From Ramlibacter monticola (lineage in GTDB: Bacteria > Pseudomonadota > Gammaproteobacteria > Burkholderiales > Burkholderiaceae_C): DNA of 64,000 nucleotides. Under the pieces are notes generated by a model, which was not told the origin of the DNA, made no database searches, and was given only the letters and a program-made list of their open reading frames with translations. Below, one piece after another: positions 53,979-63,094 of this stretch; position 1 is the stretch's first letter; the number at the start of each line of letters is the position of its first letter. The stretch is taken from contig NZ_JAEQNE010000004.1 in the NCBI RefSeq assembly GCF_016722785.1, positions 273,501-337,500 on the forward strand, written 5' to 3'. The position numbers and the translations under genes are program-made.

Positions 53979-53996
53979 TGGTAACACGAGCTACCA
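53979..53996. promoter_or_regulatory. MarR operator in front of marR
   Basis: TGGTAACACGAGCTACCA is an 18-bp site with 5-bp perfect arms. It matches the VOC-side site TAGTAACGACGGTTACTA in length and in the outer GTAAC/TAC core. A -10-like TACCAT within it ends 7 bp before the marR ATG, suggesting a leaderless, autoregulated transcript. Confidence 0.65.
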
Positions 53997-54004
53997 TCTG
54001 GGGC

Positions 54005-54445
54005 ATGGAGCTCGAGAAGTTCTTCCCCTACCGGATCGCGCTGCTGGCGGAGCAGGTCAGCCTGGCGACGGCGCAGGTCTACCGCACGCGCTTCGCGCTG
54101 GGTCGCGACGAATGGCGCGTGCTGGCGGCGCTGGCGCAGCAGGGCGAAGTCCGGGCGGCGGACGTCAAGGACCGCACCACGCTGGACAAGATGCAGGTCA
54201 GTCGCGCGCTGGCCCGGCTGGAGCAGGGCGGCCTGCTCGCCCGCTCGCCGGATCCGGAGGACGGGCGTGCGTGGCGGGTGCGCCTGCTGCCCGCCGGGGC
54301 GGCCCTGTATCGCAAGATCGTGCCGATGGTGCAGGCCCGCGAGGAATACCTGCTGTCGGACCTCTCTCCCGAGGAACGCGAGGCGCTGGCCAAGGCGCTG
54401 GAGAAGGTCGAAGCGCGGGCGCGCCAGCTCGCGCGCCAGGGCTGA
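54005..54445 (+). CDS. MarR family transcriptional regulator
   Basis: A 146-residue winged-helix regulator. The recognition region is VKDRTTLDKMQVSRALARLE (about 59-78), followed by a wing with the conserved DPEDGRAWRV and a dimerisation helix at the end. It diverges from the VOC-monooxygenase-DUF2783 operon across 153 bp containing two matching 18-bp palindromes. It likely represses both directions until an aromatic ligand binds. Confidence 0.92.
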   Translation: MELEKFFPYRIALLAEQVSLATAQVYRTRFALGRDEWRVLAALAQQGEVRAADVKDRTTLDKMQVSRALARLEQGGLLARSPDPEDGRAWRVRLLPAGAALYRKIVPMVQAREEYLLSDLSPEEREALAKALEKVEARARQLARQG

Positions 54446-54463
54446 CGCCCCTGGCGCCTCGGT

Positions 54464-54916
54464 TCAGGCGATTGCCCGCGCCTCCGGACTGCGGATCGCC
54501 AGCACCGGCACCGGCGTGAGGCGCAGCACCTGCTCGGCCCCGCTTCCCAGCAGCGCGCGCTCGACGCCCCGGCGCCCATGCGTGCCGACGACCACGAGAT
54601 CTGCCTCCCAGTTGCGGACTTCGTCGGCCACCACTTCGCCCAGCCGGCGTCCCTGCGCTTCGAGCATCCGGCAATCCGCCGGCACGCCGCTGGCCCGCGC
54701 GATCGCCATCGCGTCATCGAGTGCCTTGCCGCCGGCGTGCCGCGCGGTCGCGATGACCTGCCCCTGCGGATCGAATTCGGCGAGGTACGCCATTTCGTCC
54801 AGGACGTGGACCAGGCGCACGCGGGCCCCGCTCTCGCGGGCCATCTGCAATGCGGCGACGAGTGCGCGGACGGCCGTGTCGCTGCCGTCCACGGGCACGA
54901 GGATGCGCTGGTACAT
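54464..54916 (-). CDS. Universal stress protein
   Basis: A 150-residue single-domain UspA-type protein. It starts [18 protein letters not shown] and has the ATP-binding signature G-x2-G-x9-G ([20 protein letters not shown]) near residues 113-132. GAGGAGG precedes the ATG. Such proteins often belong to FNR-controlled low-oxygen regulons, but no FNR box was found here. Confidence 0.92.
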   Translation of the reverse strand: MYQRILVPVDGSDTAVRALVAALQMARESGARVRLVHVLDEMAYLAEFDPQGQVIATARHAGGKALDDAMAIARASGVPADCRMLEAQGRRLGEVVADEVRNWEADLVVVGTHGRRGVERALLGSGAEQVLRLTPVPVLAIRSPEARAIA

Positions 54917-55044
54917 GAAGTCCTCCTCATGGATTCCTGCACTCAATCTAGGACCCGGCGACGCAGCGATGTTGATGCGCCACAAGGTCGGCGCCGCCGG
55001 GCCTCCTAGCCTGAAGAGGCGCCATTGCCGATCAGGAGGATTCC

Positions 55045-56109
55045 ATGGCCACACGGACCCGTCGCCGCATTTCCACCGCACTGCAAACACAGGTGCTGCT
55101 CGTGTGCATTCCGCTGGCGCTCTCCGCCTGCGGCGGCGGGGGTGGCGGCGGGGGCGGCGGGGGAGCGGGGCTGCAGGCCGACCTGGTCATCACCCCGGCG
55201 AATGCGAAGCCCGTCGCCGCCGACGCGCTGGACAACGCGACCAACATCGATGCCGCGCGGGGCGGCAGCGAATTCATCCTCAGCGCGCAGGTCGCGCCCA
55301 ATGCGCTCCCGGCGAGGGGCAGCGTGCCGCTCGTGGCCGCGGTCCGGGCGCTCGTGAGCAAGCGTGCCCCGGCCTCCGGCATGCCGATGGGCGTTGCGAT
55401 CGAGAGAACGATGCCTTGCACGGAGGCAGGCTCGGTGCACGTCACGGGGGATGTTGCGGGCGACAGCGGCCTCGTGGCCGGCGACCACGTCACGCTCACG
55501 GCTTCGGGCTGCCGCGAATCAGTGGGCGGCGTCGCGACCATGATGTCGGGCGGCCTCACGCTCACGGTCGCTTCGGGCAGCATGCTGCCTGGCTCGCCCT
55601 TCCCGCACCACGTCGTGATGACGATCCACGCCGCCGGCTTCGGCGTCACCGCCGGCGGCGAGAGCAGCACCACGAACGGCGACATGGTGTTCGACCTCAC
55701 CGAAACCAGCGAAAGCCAGGGCAACGTGGTGCTGACCGGGAGCTCGCTCGCCAGCAGCGTCACCACCGCGGGCGGCACCCGTTCGTTCACGATGCGGGAC
55801 TATCGCCAGGCCGTCGCGTTCAGCAGCGGCAGCAACAGCTTCACCGTGACCGGTGACTTCGAGAGCCTCAACAGCCGCCTGGGCACGGCACCCGTGAACT
55901 ACCGCGTGAGCACGCCGACGGCCATGGTCATCGCCGATCCCTCCGGCAACGTGACGGCGGGCAGCCTGCGGGTGGACGGCAAGCAGTCCGCGCTGCTGCT
56001 GTCGGTGACGGCCATCAACAGCTTCAGCCTGCAGGTGGATGCGAACGGCGACGGAACCTTCGAGACCGTCACCCCCACGACGCTCGAGGAACTGCGTTCG
56101 CTGCGTTGA
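55045..56109 (+). CDS. Lipoprotein with poly-Gly linker
   Basis: A 354-residue protein with a lipoprotein signal and lipobox LSAC (about 26-29), followed directly by eleven Gly residues. The mature region is Ser/Thr/Val-rich and predicted beta, with two Cys (MPCTEAG, ASGCRES) that may form a disulfide. Its end resembles a calcium-loop-like [15 protein letters not shown] lies before the ATG. No family is recognised; a surface-exposed, flexibly tethered domain is inferred. Confidence 0.7.
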   Translation: MATRTRRRISTALQTQVLLVCIPLALSACGGGGGGGGGGGAGLQADLVITPANAKPVAADALDNATNIDAARGGSEFILSAQVAPNALPARGSVPLVAAVRALVSKRAPASGMPMGVAIERTMPCTEAGSVHVTGDVAGDSGLVAGDHVTLTASGCRESVGGVATMMSGGLTLTVASGSMLPGSPFPHHVVMTIHAAGFGVTAGGESSTTNGDMVFDLTETSESQGNVVLTGSSLASSVTTAGGTRSFTMRDYRQAVAFSSGSNSFTVTGDFESLNSRLGTAPVNYRVSTPTAMVIADPSGNVTAGSLRVDGKQSALLLSVTAINSFSLQVDANGDGTFETVTPTTLEELRSLR

Positions 56110-56158
56110 GGGCAATGCGGGCCCCGGCGCTGCCCGGGGTCCGGTGGCGCCTCGAGCG

Positions 56159-56950
56159 TCACGGCAGGTCGGTCTCGAACTCCGCCCGCAGCGCGTCCAG
56201 GTCCGCCAGGTGGATCTGGCGCCGGCGCACGGTGATGAAGCCGCGCCGCGCGAAGGCCGAGAGGCTGCGGCTGACCGTTTCGAGCGTGGTGCCGAGATAG
56301 CTGCCGATCTCCGCGCGCGTCATGCGCAGCAGGAAATCGCTGGGCGAGAAGCCCCGCTCGCGCATGCGCTGCGACAGGCTCAGGAGGAAGGCGGCGACAC
56401 GCTGCTCCGAATGCGTGTGCGCGATCAGCGCCAGCAGCCGCTGGTCGCGGACGAGTTCCGCACCGGCCAGGCGCAGCATCTGCATGCGCAGGCTGCGTTC
56501 CTCGGCGCAGGCATCGGTCAGCTGCGAGTAGGGCAGCGCGCAGGCTTCGGCGTCTTCCAGCGCGGTCGCCGTCGTGGGATGGCGGTTGCTCACGGTGGCG
56601 TCGAAGCCCATCACGTCGCCGGGCAGGTGGAAGCCCGTGACCTGGTCGCTTCCGCTGTTCAGCATCGCGGTGGACTTGAAGGTGCCGAAGCGCACCGCGT
56701 ACAGGAACAGGAAACGCTCGCCCTCGCGGTAGAGGGCCTGCCCCTTGCGCACCCGCCGGCGGCCGATGGTGACGGCATGCAGGCAGCGCGCCTCGTGCTC
56801 GCTCAGGCCGGCGGGCAGGCAGCGCTGGCGGGCGCCGCAGCCCACGCACTGCGGAGCGGGGGCGGCGCGCGATGGCGTGCGCGCGGGCGCTGGCGGCAGT
56901 TGCGCGCCGCCTGCCGCCAGCACGTCGCGGCTGCTGGTGGTGAAGTCCAT
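56159..56950 (-). CDS. fnr: FNR-type oxygen-sensing regulator (Crp/Fnr family)
   Basis: A 263-residue regulator. The N-terminal cluster C-x2-C-x5-C (CVGCGARQRC, residues 35-44) plus a central Cys (EACALPYS) gives the four ligands of an FNR [4Fe-4S] cluster. A cyclic-nucleotide-like sensor fold (60-150) and dimer helix follow. The C-terminal helix-turn-helix has recognition residues E-x2-SR (GTTLETVSRSLSAF), the set that reads TTGAT-N4-ATCAA. GGAGGAA precedes the ATG. It is third in line behind the histidine kinase and response regulator on the same strand. A perfect target box precedes the bzd operon 11 kb away. Confidence 0.95.
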   Translation of the reverse strand: MDFTTSSRDVLAAGGAQLPPAPARTPSRAAPAPQCVGCGARQRCLPAGLSEHEARCLHAVTIGRRRVRKGQALYREGERFLFLYAVRFGTFKSTAMLNSGSDQVTGFHLPGDVMGFDATVSNRHPTTATALEDAEACALPYSQLTDACAEERSLRMQMLRLAGAELVRDQRLLALIAHTHSEQRVAAFLLSLSQRMRERGFSPSDFLLRMTRAEIGSYLGTTLETVSRSLSAFARRGFITVRRRQIHLADLDALRAEFETDLP

Positions 56951-57013
56951 TGTGGTTCCTCCGCCCCTTGTGCTCCCATGGTGGGCGCGGGCGGCGCGGC
57001 TGCGCTATGTACT

Positions 57014-57030
57014 TGCACCTAGCCGGTGCA
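57014..57030. promoter_or_regulatory. Inverted repeat between response regulator and fnr
   Basis: TGCACC (57014-57019) and GGTGCA (57025-57030) are perfect arms with a 5-bp spacer in the 88-bp gap upstream of fnr. It could be an operator or a weak attenuator; there is no T run on the minus strand. Confidence 0.35.
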
Positions 57031-57038
57031 GGTATTTG

Positions 57039-57719
57039 CTAGAGGTGGCTGGAGGCGTAGGCGATCAGTTCGGCCCCGCTGCGCAGCCGCAGCTTGCGCT
57101 TGATGTTGGCCCGGTGGATGTCGACGGTGCGGGTGCTGAGGTCCAGCGAAGCGGCGATCTCCTTGGTGGTGCGCCCGGACTTGAGCAGCTCCAGCACGTC
57201 GATCTCGCGCGTCGTCAGCTCCATTTCGCCTTCGTGGGAGAACTCCGTCGGCCCCGGCCGTGCGCGCTGCAGGAAGCGATTGAGCAGCTTCGCGTTGAGC
57301 TGCGGGCTGACCCAGGTGCCGCCCCGCAGCACGGCGAGCGCGGCGGGGATCACGAGGGCGTGGGCGCTCTCCTTCATCAGGTAGCCGCGCGCGCCGAGCG
57401 CGAGGACCTGTTGACCGTACAGAAGCTCCTCCTGCATCGACACCACCAGGGTCGCGCGCGGCTCCTGCACCGCCAGCACGGCGCGCACCGTGTCCAGGCC
57501 GCGCGAGTCGGTGGTTCCCATGTCGGTGATCACGAGGTCGGGCTGCTCCGCGGCGATCAGCGCCAGTCCCTCGCGCAGGGTCGCCGCGGAGCCCGCGAAG
57601 CGCAGGTCCGGGCACTGCCGGATCAGCGTCTCGAGGCCGAAGCGCACGATGTCGTGGTCGTCGATGACGACCACGGAACCCGGCTTCGCCGGCAGGGCAT
57701 CGCTGGTCATGCGTTCCAT
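57039..57719 (-). CDS. NarL/FixJ-type response regulator
   Basis: A 226-residue regulator. The receiver domain has the acidic pair in VVVIDDHDIVRFGLE, the phospho-acceptor Asp in DLVITDMG and the conserved Lys in GYLMKES. The C-terminal LuxR-type helix-turn-helix reads LTTREIDVLELLKSGRTTKE, then STRTVDIHRANIKRK. The start may be ATG 57719 or 57710. It begins only 1 base from the end of the histidine kinase gene, so the two form a coupled two-component pair. Confidence 0.93.
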   Translation of the reverse strand: MERMTSDALPAKPGSVVVIDDHDIVRFGLETLIRQCPDLRFAGSAATLREGLALIAAEQPDLVITDMGTTDSRGLDTVRAVLAVQEPRATLVVSMQEELLYGQQVLALGARGYLMKESAHALVIPAALAVLRGGTWVSPQLNAKLLNRFLQRARPGPTEFSHEGEMELTTREIDVLELLKSGRTTKEIAASLDLSTRTVDIHRANIKRKLRLRSGAELIAYASSHL

Positions 57720-57720
57720 G

Positions 57721-59388
57721 CTAGTGCGCGAACGCTTCCCGATCTTGATGCAGAACAAGCCCGCTCCGGCGCGCGGGCGACGCGGTCCACGTCACGCGCA
57801 CGCGGCAGCCGCCCCAGGCGTCCGGGCCCAGCTCGAGTTCGCCGCCGAGCGCGCGGGCGCGCGCCTGCATGGAGCGCAGCCCCAGGCCGGGATGGGTGCG
57901 GGGCAGGCGGCCGAAGTCGCAGCCGCGGCCGTTGTCGGCCACGGAAATGCGCCAGCGACCGCGCCATTCGCAGAGCACGATGCGCAGCTCCGTCGCGTGA
58001 CCGTGCCGGAGCGCGTTGGCGACCGCTTCCTGGACCACGCGGAACACGTGCGTGGCCTCCTCGGCCCCCAGGGTGGCGAAGGTGCCGCGCGCGCGCAGCA
58101 TGCAGAGCACGCCGCTGGTGTCCGTCAGGTCGGCCGCGAACTGCTCCAGCGCGTGCAGCAGTCCGCCCGAATCCGTGCCTGCCGGCATCAGGCCGCGCGA
58201 GATGCCTCGCACCGCCTCGGCCGTCGCCGCGACCTGCTCCTGCGCCTTGTCGAGGGCGGCCGCGGCGCGCGCGTCCGCCGCCAGCGCGCGGGCGGAGCCG
58301 ACGAGAAGCGACACGCCCGCGAGCGAAGCGCCGACGCAATCGTGCAGGTCGCGCGCGATGCAGGCCTGGCGCGCCTCGACGGCAGCGATCAGCTCGCGCT
58401 GGAAGCCCTGCGTGACGCGCTGCACCTCCTCGTGCGCCTCCACCACCGCCTGCCGTTCGCGCAGGCGCGCGGTGATCTCGCGCAGCCGGGACCGGCGGTG
58501 CACCAGCGCCGTCATCGCCAGCAGCGCCAGCGCGACCGAGCCGCACACGAAGCCGTAGAGCACCAGCAGCCGATGCCAGCCGGCGAGCACGGCGTCGAGG
58601 CTGACGGCGTAGGCGATCGACACCGGATAGCCGGACAGCCTGCGGAAGCCCACGATGCGGTCCCTGCCGTCGATGGTGGAGCCCATCTGCCGGACGCCCT
58701 GCGGCTCGCGCCGCACGGCCTGCATGTACTCGGAGTCGGGCGGCAGGGGTGGGGCCGTGACGGGCAGCGCGGGGTGGCGCACCAGCACGACGCCGTCGTC
58801 GCGCACCAGCGCCGCCGTCGGCTGCAGTTCGGGCGACAGGCCCTGCCACTGGCGCTCGAAGTAGACGGAGGCGATGCCGGACAGAGCGACGCCCGCGAAC
58901 CGGCCGCTGCCGTCCTCCAGCCGCCGCGTCAGGGCGAACTGCTGTCGGCCGTCGGCGCGGCCGATCAGCGGTGCGGAGACGAAGAAGCTCGTGCCGGGAT
59001 GCGCGCGGTGATGCAGGAAGTACTCGCGGTCGCTCACGTCCAGCCCCTGGGGTGGCGGCGACGGCATGCTGGTGCCGAGGGCGCGTCCGTCAGGCGCGAA
59101 CACCCAGAGGGACTGGATCGACGGGGAACTGCGCTCCACCCGGGCGAGGAAGCCGTGCAACGCGCCGCGACCGTCCGGCGCGGCCATGAATTGCGCCGCG
59201 CGTTCCAGCGCGCCGGCGTTGATTTCCAGCACCTTCTCCGCGTTCTCGTGCAGGATGCCGGTGGTCTGCTCCACGTGCCGGAGCGCGGCCGCCACGGTTT
59301 CCTCGCGGCTCTCCCACGCCATGAAGCCGAACAAGCCGGCGGGAATGGCCAGGGAGGCGATGAAGAGGAGGAAGGTGACGGGCAGCAT
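57721..59388 (-). CDS. Membrane sensor histidine kinase (HisKA_3 / NarX-like)
   Basis: A 555-residue kinase. The first membrane helix (about 3-22) is followed by a dCache-type periplasmic sensor domain (to about 270, with PDGRALGTSM and FVSAPLIGRADGRQQF) and a second helix (about 285-305). The HisKA_3 dimerisation helix carries the phospho-His in IARDLHDCVGASLAG. The ATPase domain has NALRHG and DNGRGCDFG. dCache domains usually bind small carboxylates or amino acids, so an aromatic or organic acid signal is possible. It pairs with the adjacent NarL-type regulator. Confidence 0.93.
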   Translation of the reverse strand: MLPVTFLLFIASLAIPAGLFGFMAWESREETVAAALRHVEQTTGILHENAEKVLEINAGALERAAQFMAAPDGRGALHGFLARVERSSPSIQSLWVFAPDGRALGTSMPSPPPQGLDVSDREYFLHHRAHPGTSFFVSAPLIGRADGRQQFALTRRLEDGSGRFAGVALSGIASVYFERQWQGLSPELQPTAALVRDDGVVLVRHPALPVTAPPLPPDSEYMQAVRREPQGVRQMGSTIDGRDRIVGFRRLSGYPVSIAYAVSLDAVLAGWHRLLVLYGFVCGSVALALLAMTALVHRRSRLREITARLRERQAVVEAHEEVQRVTQGFQRELIAAVEARQACIARDLHDCVGASLAGVSLLVGSARALAADARAAAALDKAQEQVAATAEAVRGISRGLMPAGTDSGGLLHALEQFAADLTDTSGVLCMLRARGTFATLGAEEATHVFRVVQEAVANALRHGHATELRIVLCEWRGRWRISVADNGRGCDFGRLPRTHPGLGLRSMQARARALGGELELGPDAWGGCRVRVTWTASPARRSGLVLHQDREAFAH

Positions 59389-59445
59389 CTCTCGCCGGCG
59401 CAGCGGGCCCCCGGCAAGCTTAGGACTGCGGTGAGGGTCGGAACC

Positions 59446-59523
59446 TTGACCCTGCTCAAGGTGACGGCGAAGGACGGGCGCGGACGCAGGGCGTAGGCGA
59501 AGACACGTCTTGCGCCGCGTCAA
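59446..59523. promoter_or_regulatory. Two degenerate FNR/Crp-like half-palindromes
   Basis: TTGACCCTGCTCAA (59446-59459) and TTGCGCCGCGTCAA (59510-59523) keep the TTG…CAA ends with the 14-bp FNR box length but differ from the consensus inside. They lie in the divergent gap between the histidine kinase and the phasin-like gene. Evidence is weak. Confidence 0.3.
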
Positions 59524-59580
59524 GGTCGGGCGCACGCTGCTTCCAACAATGCATGGGACACCCATCGAAGGAGGCGAGCA

Positions 59581-59991
59581 ATGGATATGCGGTTGACGGC
59601 GCCCATGGCGGCGCAGGCGGTGTGGCAGCCCTTCCAGGCCTGGTCGGCCCTGCTGGACCTGCCCCGCCAGCATTCCACGATGGCCAGCCACGCGGCGTGC
59701 GCGATGTTCAGCGGCTTCGAGGCAATGCGCGGGATCCAGGAAAAGGCCGCCCGGCAGGCTCTGCAGCACCACGGCGAGGCGGTCGCACGCCTGCAGGGCC
59801 GCTGCGGGCCCATGGACGTGCTCTCGATCCAGCTGGACCTCGTCCGCTACGACCTGGAGGCCGCGGCGGCCTACTGGCAGCAACTCGCGGCGGCCGCGCT
59901 GCAGATGCAGGCGCGCGTGGCTGCGTGCGGCTGCGAGCTGATCGACAGCGACAAGCTGCTCGAGGCCTGCGCGGCGTTCGAGACGCACTGA
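59581..59991 (+). CDS. Phasin-like protein
   Basis: A 136-residue helical, Ala/Gln-rich protein without signal peptide. It resembles the phasin family, small proteins coating polyhydroxyalkanoate granules (AAQAVWQPFQAWSALLDLP, then YDLEAAAAYWQQLAAAALQM). AAGGAGG precedes the ATG. Four Cys residues are unusual for a phasin. It is divergent from the histidine kinase gene and may answer to the same regulators. Confidence 0.55.
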   Translation: MDMRLTAPMAAQAVWQPFQAWSALLDLPRQHSTMASHAACAMFSGFEAMRGIQEKAARQALQHHGEAVARLQGRCGPMDVLSIQLDLVRYDLEAAAAYWQQLAAAALQMQARVAACGCELIDSDKLLEACAAFETH

Positions 59992-60116
59992 GGCCTGCCG
60001 CGCCGGGTGCGGTGCGGTCGATTTCCGCGCAGCGCGGGTTATCCCTGCTGCGGTCACGCAGGATCAGCTCCGGCGATGGTCACCGGAGCGCTGCGGTTCT
60101 GCCACACTCGACCAAC

Positions 60117-61334
60117 ATGAAGTCTGCCGCCAAGGTCCACACCGTACCTCGCGCCCTTGCGCGCGAGCCGGCCGAACGAACCTGGTCGACCGATACCGTG
60201 CCGCCTCAGCAACGGATGGACTACTGGCGCGTCGCCCTCGAGGCCGCCTGCGGGGGCGCGCTGCAGTTGCAAAGCGTGGCGGGTGCCGTGGGTTTGAGCG
60301 GGTCGCTGCGCAAGCTGAGCCTTCCGGGGCTGCTGCTCTGCGAGCTGCAGGGCGTCGGCCAGCGCCTCGCCTGCGCCAGCGACAGCCTGTATCCGGTGCT
60401 GGTCATCGTCGATGCCGAACACGAGTGGGAAGTCGAGCAGGCAGGGGCCGTGGAATCGGTCGCCGCCGGCGACGTCGCCATCGTCCATGTCGGGCCGGGA
60501 ACGTCGCTCGATTTTCGCCACGGCATCCGCGCCAGCGTGCTGGCCGGGTCGCGGCCCTGGGCCCAACGCTGGCTCGGCGGGCTGGGCGACGATCCCTCCG
60601 TGCGGGTGGCCGGAGGGCTGCGCGGCTGGGGGCTCATCCTGTCCACTTCCCTGCGCGAGCTGGCGGCGGACCCCGACATCGCGGCGAACGAGGCGGGAGC
60701 CGCGGTGGCCGACATGATCGGCGTGCAGCTGGCCGCCGCGCTGCGCACGGAACCGGCGCCGCGCTTTTCCAGCGACCTCGTCACCGACGCGCAGCGCCTG
60801 TGCTCCGAGCGCATGGGCGACTCCGAACTGAACGTGCGCGAGGTGGCGCGGATGCTCGGCGTGTCCGTCCGCACGCTCACCCGCGCCTTCGAGGACGCCG
60901 GCACGACTTTTTCCGAATCGCTGCGGGAGATGCGGCTGGTGCAGGCGGCGGCGCTGCTCGCGAACGCCGACCTCGCGCACCTGAGCGTCGCCGGCGTCGG
61001 CCAGCAGTGCGGCTTCGTCTCCGCTTCGCACTTCGTGCGCGAGTTCCGGCGCCGCTGGGGCACCACGCCCGGCCAGTCCCGCGCCGGCGCGGCGGCTGCG
61101 CAGACCGGCTTCGATACCCTCGCCCGCCTCGACCGCGCGGTGGAGGAGACCCGCCTGCGGGTCGAAACGCAAAAGTCCCGCATCACCCGCCTGAGCGCGA
61201 CGCAGTCCCCGCACCTGCCTGCCTCCCAGGAGGTGCTGTGCACGCTCGAAGGCTCGTTGACGGCGCTGGAACGCCTGCGGGCGACCTTCGAGAACTTGCC
61301 GGCACCCGAGTCGCACTTCCAGCCGCAGCCCTGA
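60117..61334 (+). CDS. AraC family transcriptional regulator with C-terminal extension
   Basis: A 405-residue regulator. The N-terminal AraC-binding-like domain (about 20-190) is followed by a double helix-turn-helix (225-325: LNVREVARMLGVSVRTLTRA and VGQQCGFVSASHFVREFRRR). About 80 extra residues follow (TGFDTLARLDRAVEETRLRV onward), predicted helical and not part of the standard family length. Typical members end near the second HTH. The tail may add a dimerisation or partner contact. A terminator follows directly. Confidence 0.9.
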   Translation: MKSAAKVHTVPRALAREPAERTWSTDTVPPQQRMDYWRVALEAACGGALQLQSVAGAVGLSGSLRKLSLPGLLLCELQGVGQRLACASDSLYPVLVIVDAEHEWEVEQAGAVESVAAGDVAIVHVGPGTSLDFRHGIRASVLAGSRPWAQRWLGGLGDDPSVRVAGGLRGWGLILSTSLRELAADPDIAANEAGAAVADMIGVQLAAALRTEPAPRFSSDLVTDAQRLCSERMGDSELNVREVARMLGVSVRTLTRAFEDAGTTFSESLREMRLVQAAALLANADLAHLSVAGVGQQCGFVSASHFVREFRRRWGTTPGQSRAGAAAAQTGFDTLARLDRAVEETRLRVETQKSRITRLSATQSPHLPASQEVLCTLEGSLTALERLRATFENLPAPESHFQPQP

Positions 61335-61337
61335 TCC

Positions 61338-61358
61338 GGCGCTCTTTCGCGCCTTTTT
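61338..61358 (+). terminator. Terminator after the AraC-type gene
   Basis: GGCGC (61338-61342), loop TCTTTC and GCGCC (61349-61353) are followed by TTTTT. It starts 3 bp after the stop codon. Confidence 0.8.
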
Positions 61359-61490
61359 GCAGGCACCTTGGTGCCGATCTGGACGTGCGTGAATTGCCCT
61401 GTTCGGGTCGCGGTTTCAAGATATGCTGGGCCTTTGCGGACGCAGGGCCATCGGAGGAGCCGACGTGCGGCTCGGATCAGGCAACGGGGG

Positions 61491-63014
61491 ATGCGCGTGA
61501 AGCCGATCGCCGGGATCGCCGGGATGAGAGGATGGGCGTGGGCGCCGCAGGCGCGCCGCCTGTCCACGCCCAGGCCGCCGGCGGGCGCGACGGCCCCCGC
61601 GTCGCGCCTCGTGGAGGCGCAGCGGCCGCTGCAGGGCTTCAACCTCCTGCGCTGGTTCTCGCTGGTGAGCCTGCTGGCGCTGATCCCCGTCGCGGCCGCG
61701 ATCGGGACGGTGCTCTCGAACTTCGTGACGCGGCAAGCGCTGCACCGCGACGCGCTGCTCACCGCGGAGTTCATCGCCAACTGCGTGGCGGTGGAGGCCG
61801 CGCAGGTCGGGGTCCCAAGCCTCGTGCCGCTGCTGGACCCGCGCGTGGACAGCTGGCAGATGGGGCTGTCGCCGGACGACGCCGCCAGCGCGCGCGCCCA
61901 CACCTTTCCGCACCTCGAGTCGCTGCCGGACGCATTGCTGGTGAGCGTGTACGCGCGCGACCGCCAGATCGTCTGGTCGACCAACGCCAGCCTGACCGGC
62001 ACCCACGTGGACTACAACGACGAGCTCGAGGAAGCCTTCCGCACCCACAACGACGTGGCGCTGCACCATGCCCGCACGGTGGGCAGCCGCTCCGAGCAGC
62101 GCTTCGTGGTGGAGCCCCGGGAGTTCTTCATCGAGAACTACGTGCCGCTCACCGGACCGGACGGGCGCGTGATGGCGGTGGTGGAGGTCTACAAGGAACC
62201 GGGCCACCTGATGGAATCGATCCGGGCCGGCCAGACGCTGGTCTGGTGGACCACGCTGGTGGGCGGAGCCGTGATCTACCTCGGGCTGTTCGGCATCGTG
62301 CGGCGTGCCTCGCGCGTGCTGGCGGAGCAGCAGAAGCTGCTGGTCGCGGCGGAGTCGCAGGTGTATGCCGGCGAAGCGGCGCGGGCGCTGGCGCACAGCC
62401 TGCGCAATCCCCTCGGCAGCGTGCGCTCCAGCGCGGAGCTGGCCTCCTGCAGCGACGACGAGGAAGTGCGCAAGCACGCGCAGGACATCGTGACGCAGGT
62501 GGACTTCCTGTCGCAATGGATCAAGGAGATGCTGCTGTATTCGCGCCCGACCGGGGGCAACCGCGAGGCGGTGGAGCTGTGCACTGTCCTCGACGGGGTG
62601 CTCGCCTCGTTCCAGCCGACCTTCGAGCGTTCGGGCATCCGCGTGCGGTGGCAGCCCGACGAGCTGTGCCGCATGCGCGTGCAGGGCAACACCGCCGTCG
62701 CGCGGCAGGCGCTGCACAGCGTGGTCTCGAACGCGGTGGAGAACATGCCCGGCGGCGGCGAACTGCGGATTCTCCTGCGCGCGGGCGACACCGCCGGCGC
62801 GCTGGAACTCGTGATCAGCGACACGGGCGCCGGCGCCGTGGCGCCTTCGCTGCAGCGCGCGGTGCCGTACGAGTTCGGCGCCCGGCTGCCGCTGCTGAAC
62901 CGGGCGATGGAGCGTTTCGGCGGCTTCGTCGCCGCCACCAGCGAGCGCCACGCCGGCGCACAGGTGCGGCTGCGCTTCGGCCCGTACGTCCCGGACGCCG
63001 GTCAGACCACGTAG
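61491..63014 (+). CDS. Membrane sensor histidine kinase (orphan)
   Basis: A protein of about 507 residues. Membrane helices lie near residues 47-69 and 243-262, with a periplasmic region between them. The dimerisation helix carries the H-box ALAHSLRNPLGSVRSSAEL. The ATPase domain has the N-box SNAVENMPGGG and a short G1 box DTGAGAVAP. The usual F/G2 boxes are hard to recognise (YEFGARLPLLNR), so it may be a variant. No response regulator adjoins it; a ClpP-like protease gene follows at 80 bp. The ATG is the best in-frame choice but has only a G-run upstream. Confidence 0.82.
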   Translation: MRVKPIAGIAGMRGWAWAPQARRLSTPRPPAGATAPASRLVEAQRPLQGFNLLRWFSLVSLLALIPVAAAIGTVLSNFVTRQALHRDALLTAEFIANCVAVEAAQVGVPSLVPLLDPRVDSWQMGLSPDDAASARAHTFPHLESLPDALLVSVYARDRQIVWSTNASLTGTHVDYNDELEEAFRTHNDVALHHARTVGSRSEQRFVVEPREFFIENYVPLTGPDGRVMAVVEVYKEPGHLMESIRAGQTLVWWTTLVGGAVIYLGLFGIVRRASRVLAEQQKLLVAAESQVYAGEAARALAHSLRNPLGSVRSSAELASCSDDEEVRKHAQDIVTQVDFLSQWIKEMLLYSRPTGGNREAVELCTVLDGVLASFQPTFERSGIRVRWQPDELCRMRVQGNTAVARQALHSVVSNAVENMPGGGELRILLRAGDTAGALELVISDTGAGAVAPSLQRAVPYEFGARLPLLNRAMERFGGFVAATSERHAGAQVRLRFGPYVPDAGQTT

Positions 63015-63094
63015 TCGTCGCGTTACCGGGTTCCCCCCGCCGGCGTACCCGGCCGGTCCGGCTTCCTGCATGATGGCAGCCTCAGGAGGAAGTC

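Noticed and set aside
59446..59523. Additional FNR boxes upstream of the phasin-like gene
   Set aside because: The sites differ from TTGAT-N4-ATCAA at inner positions; kept only as a weak feature, not as a finding.
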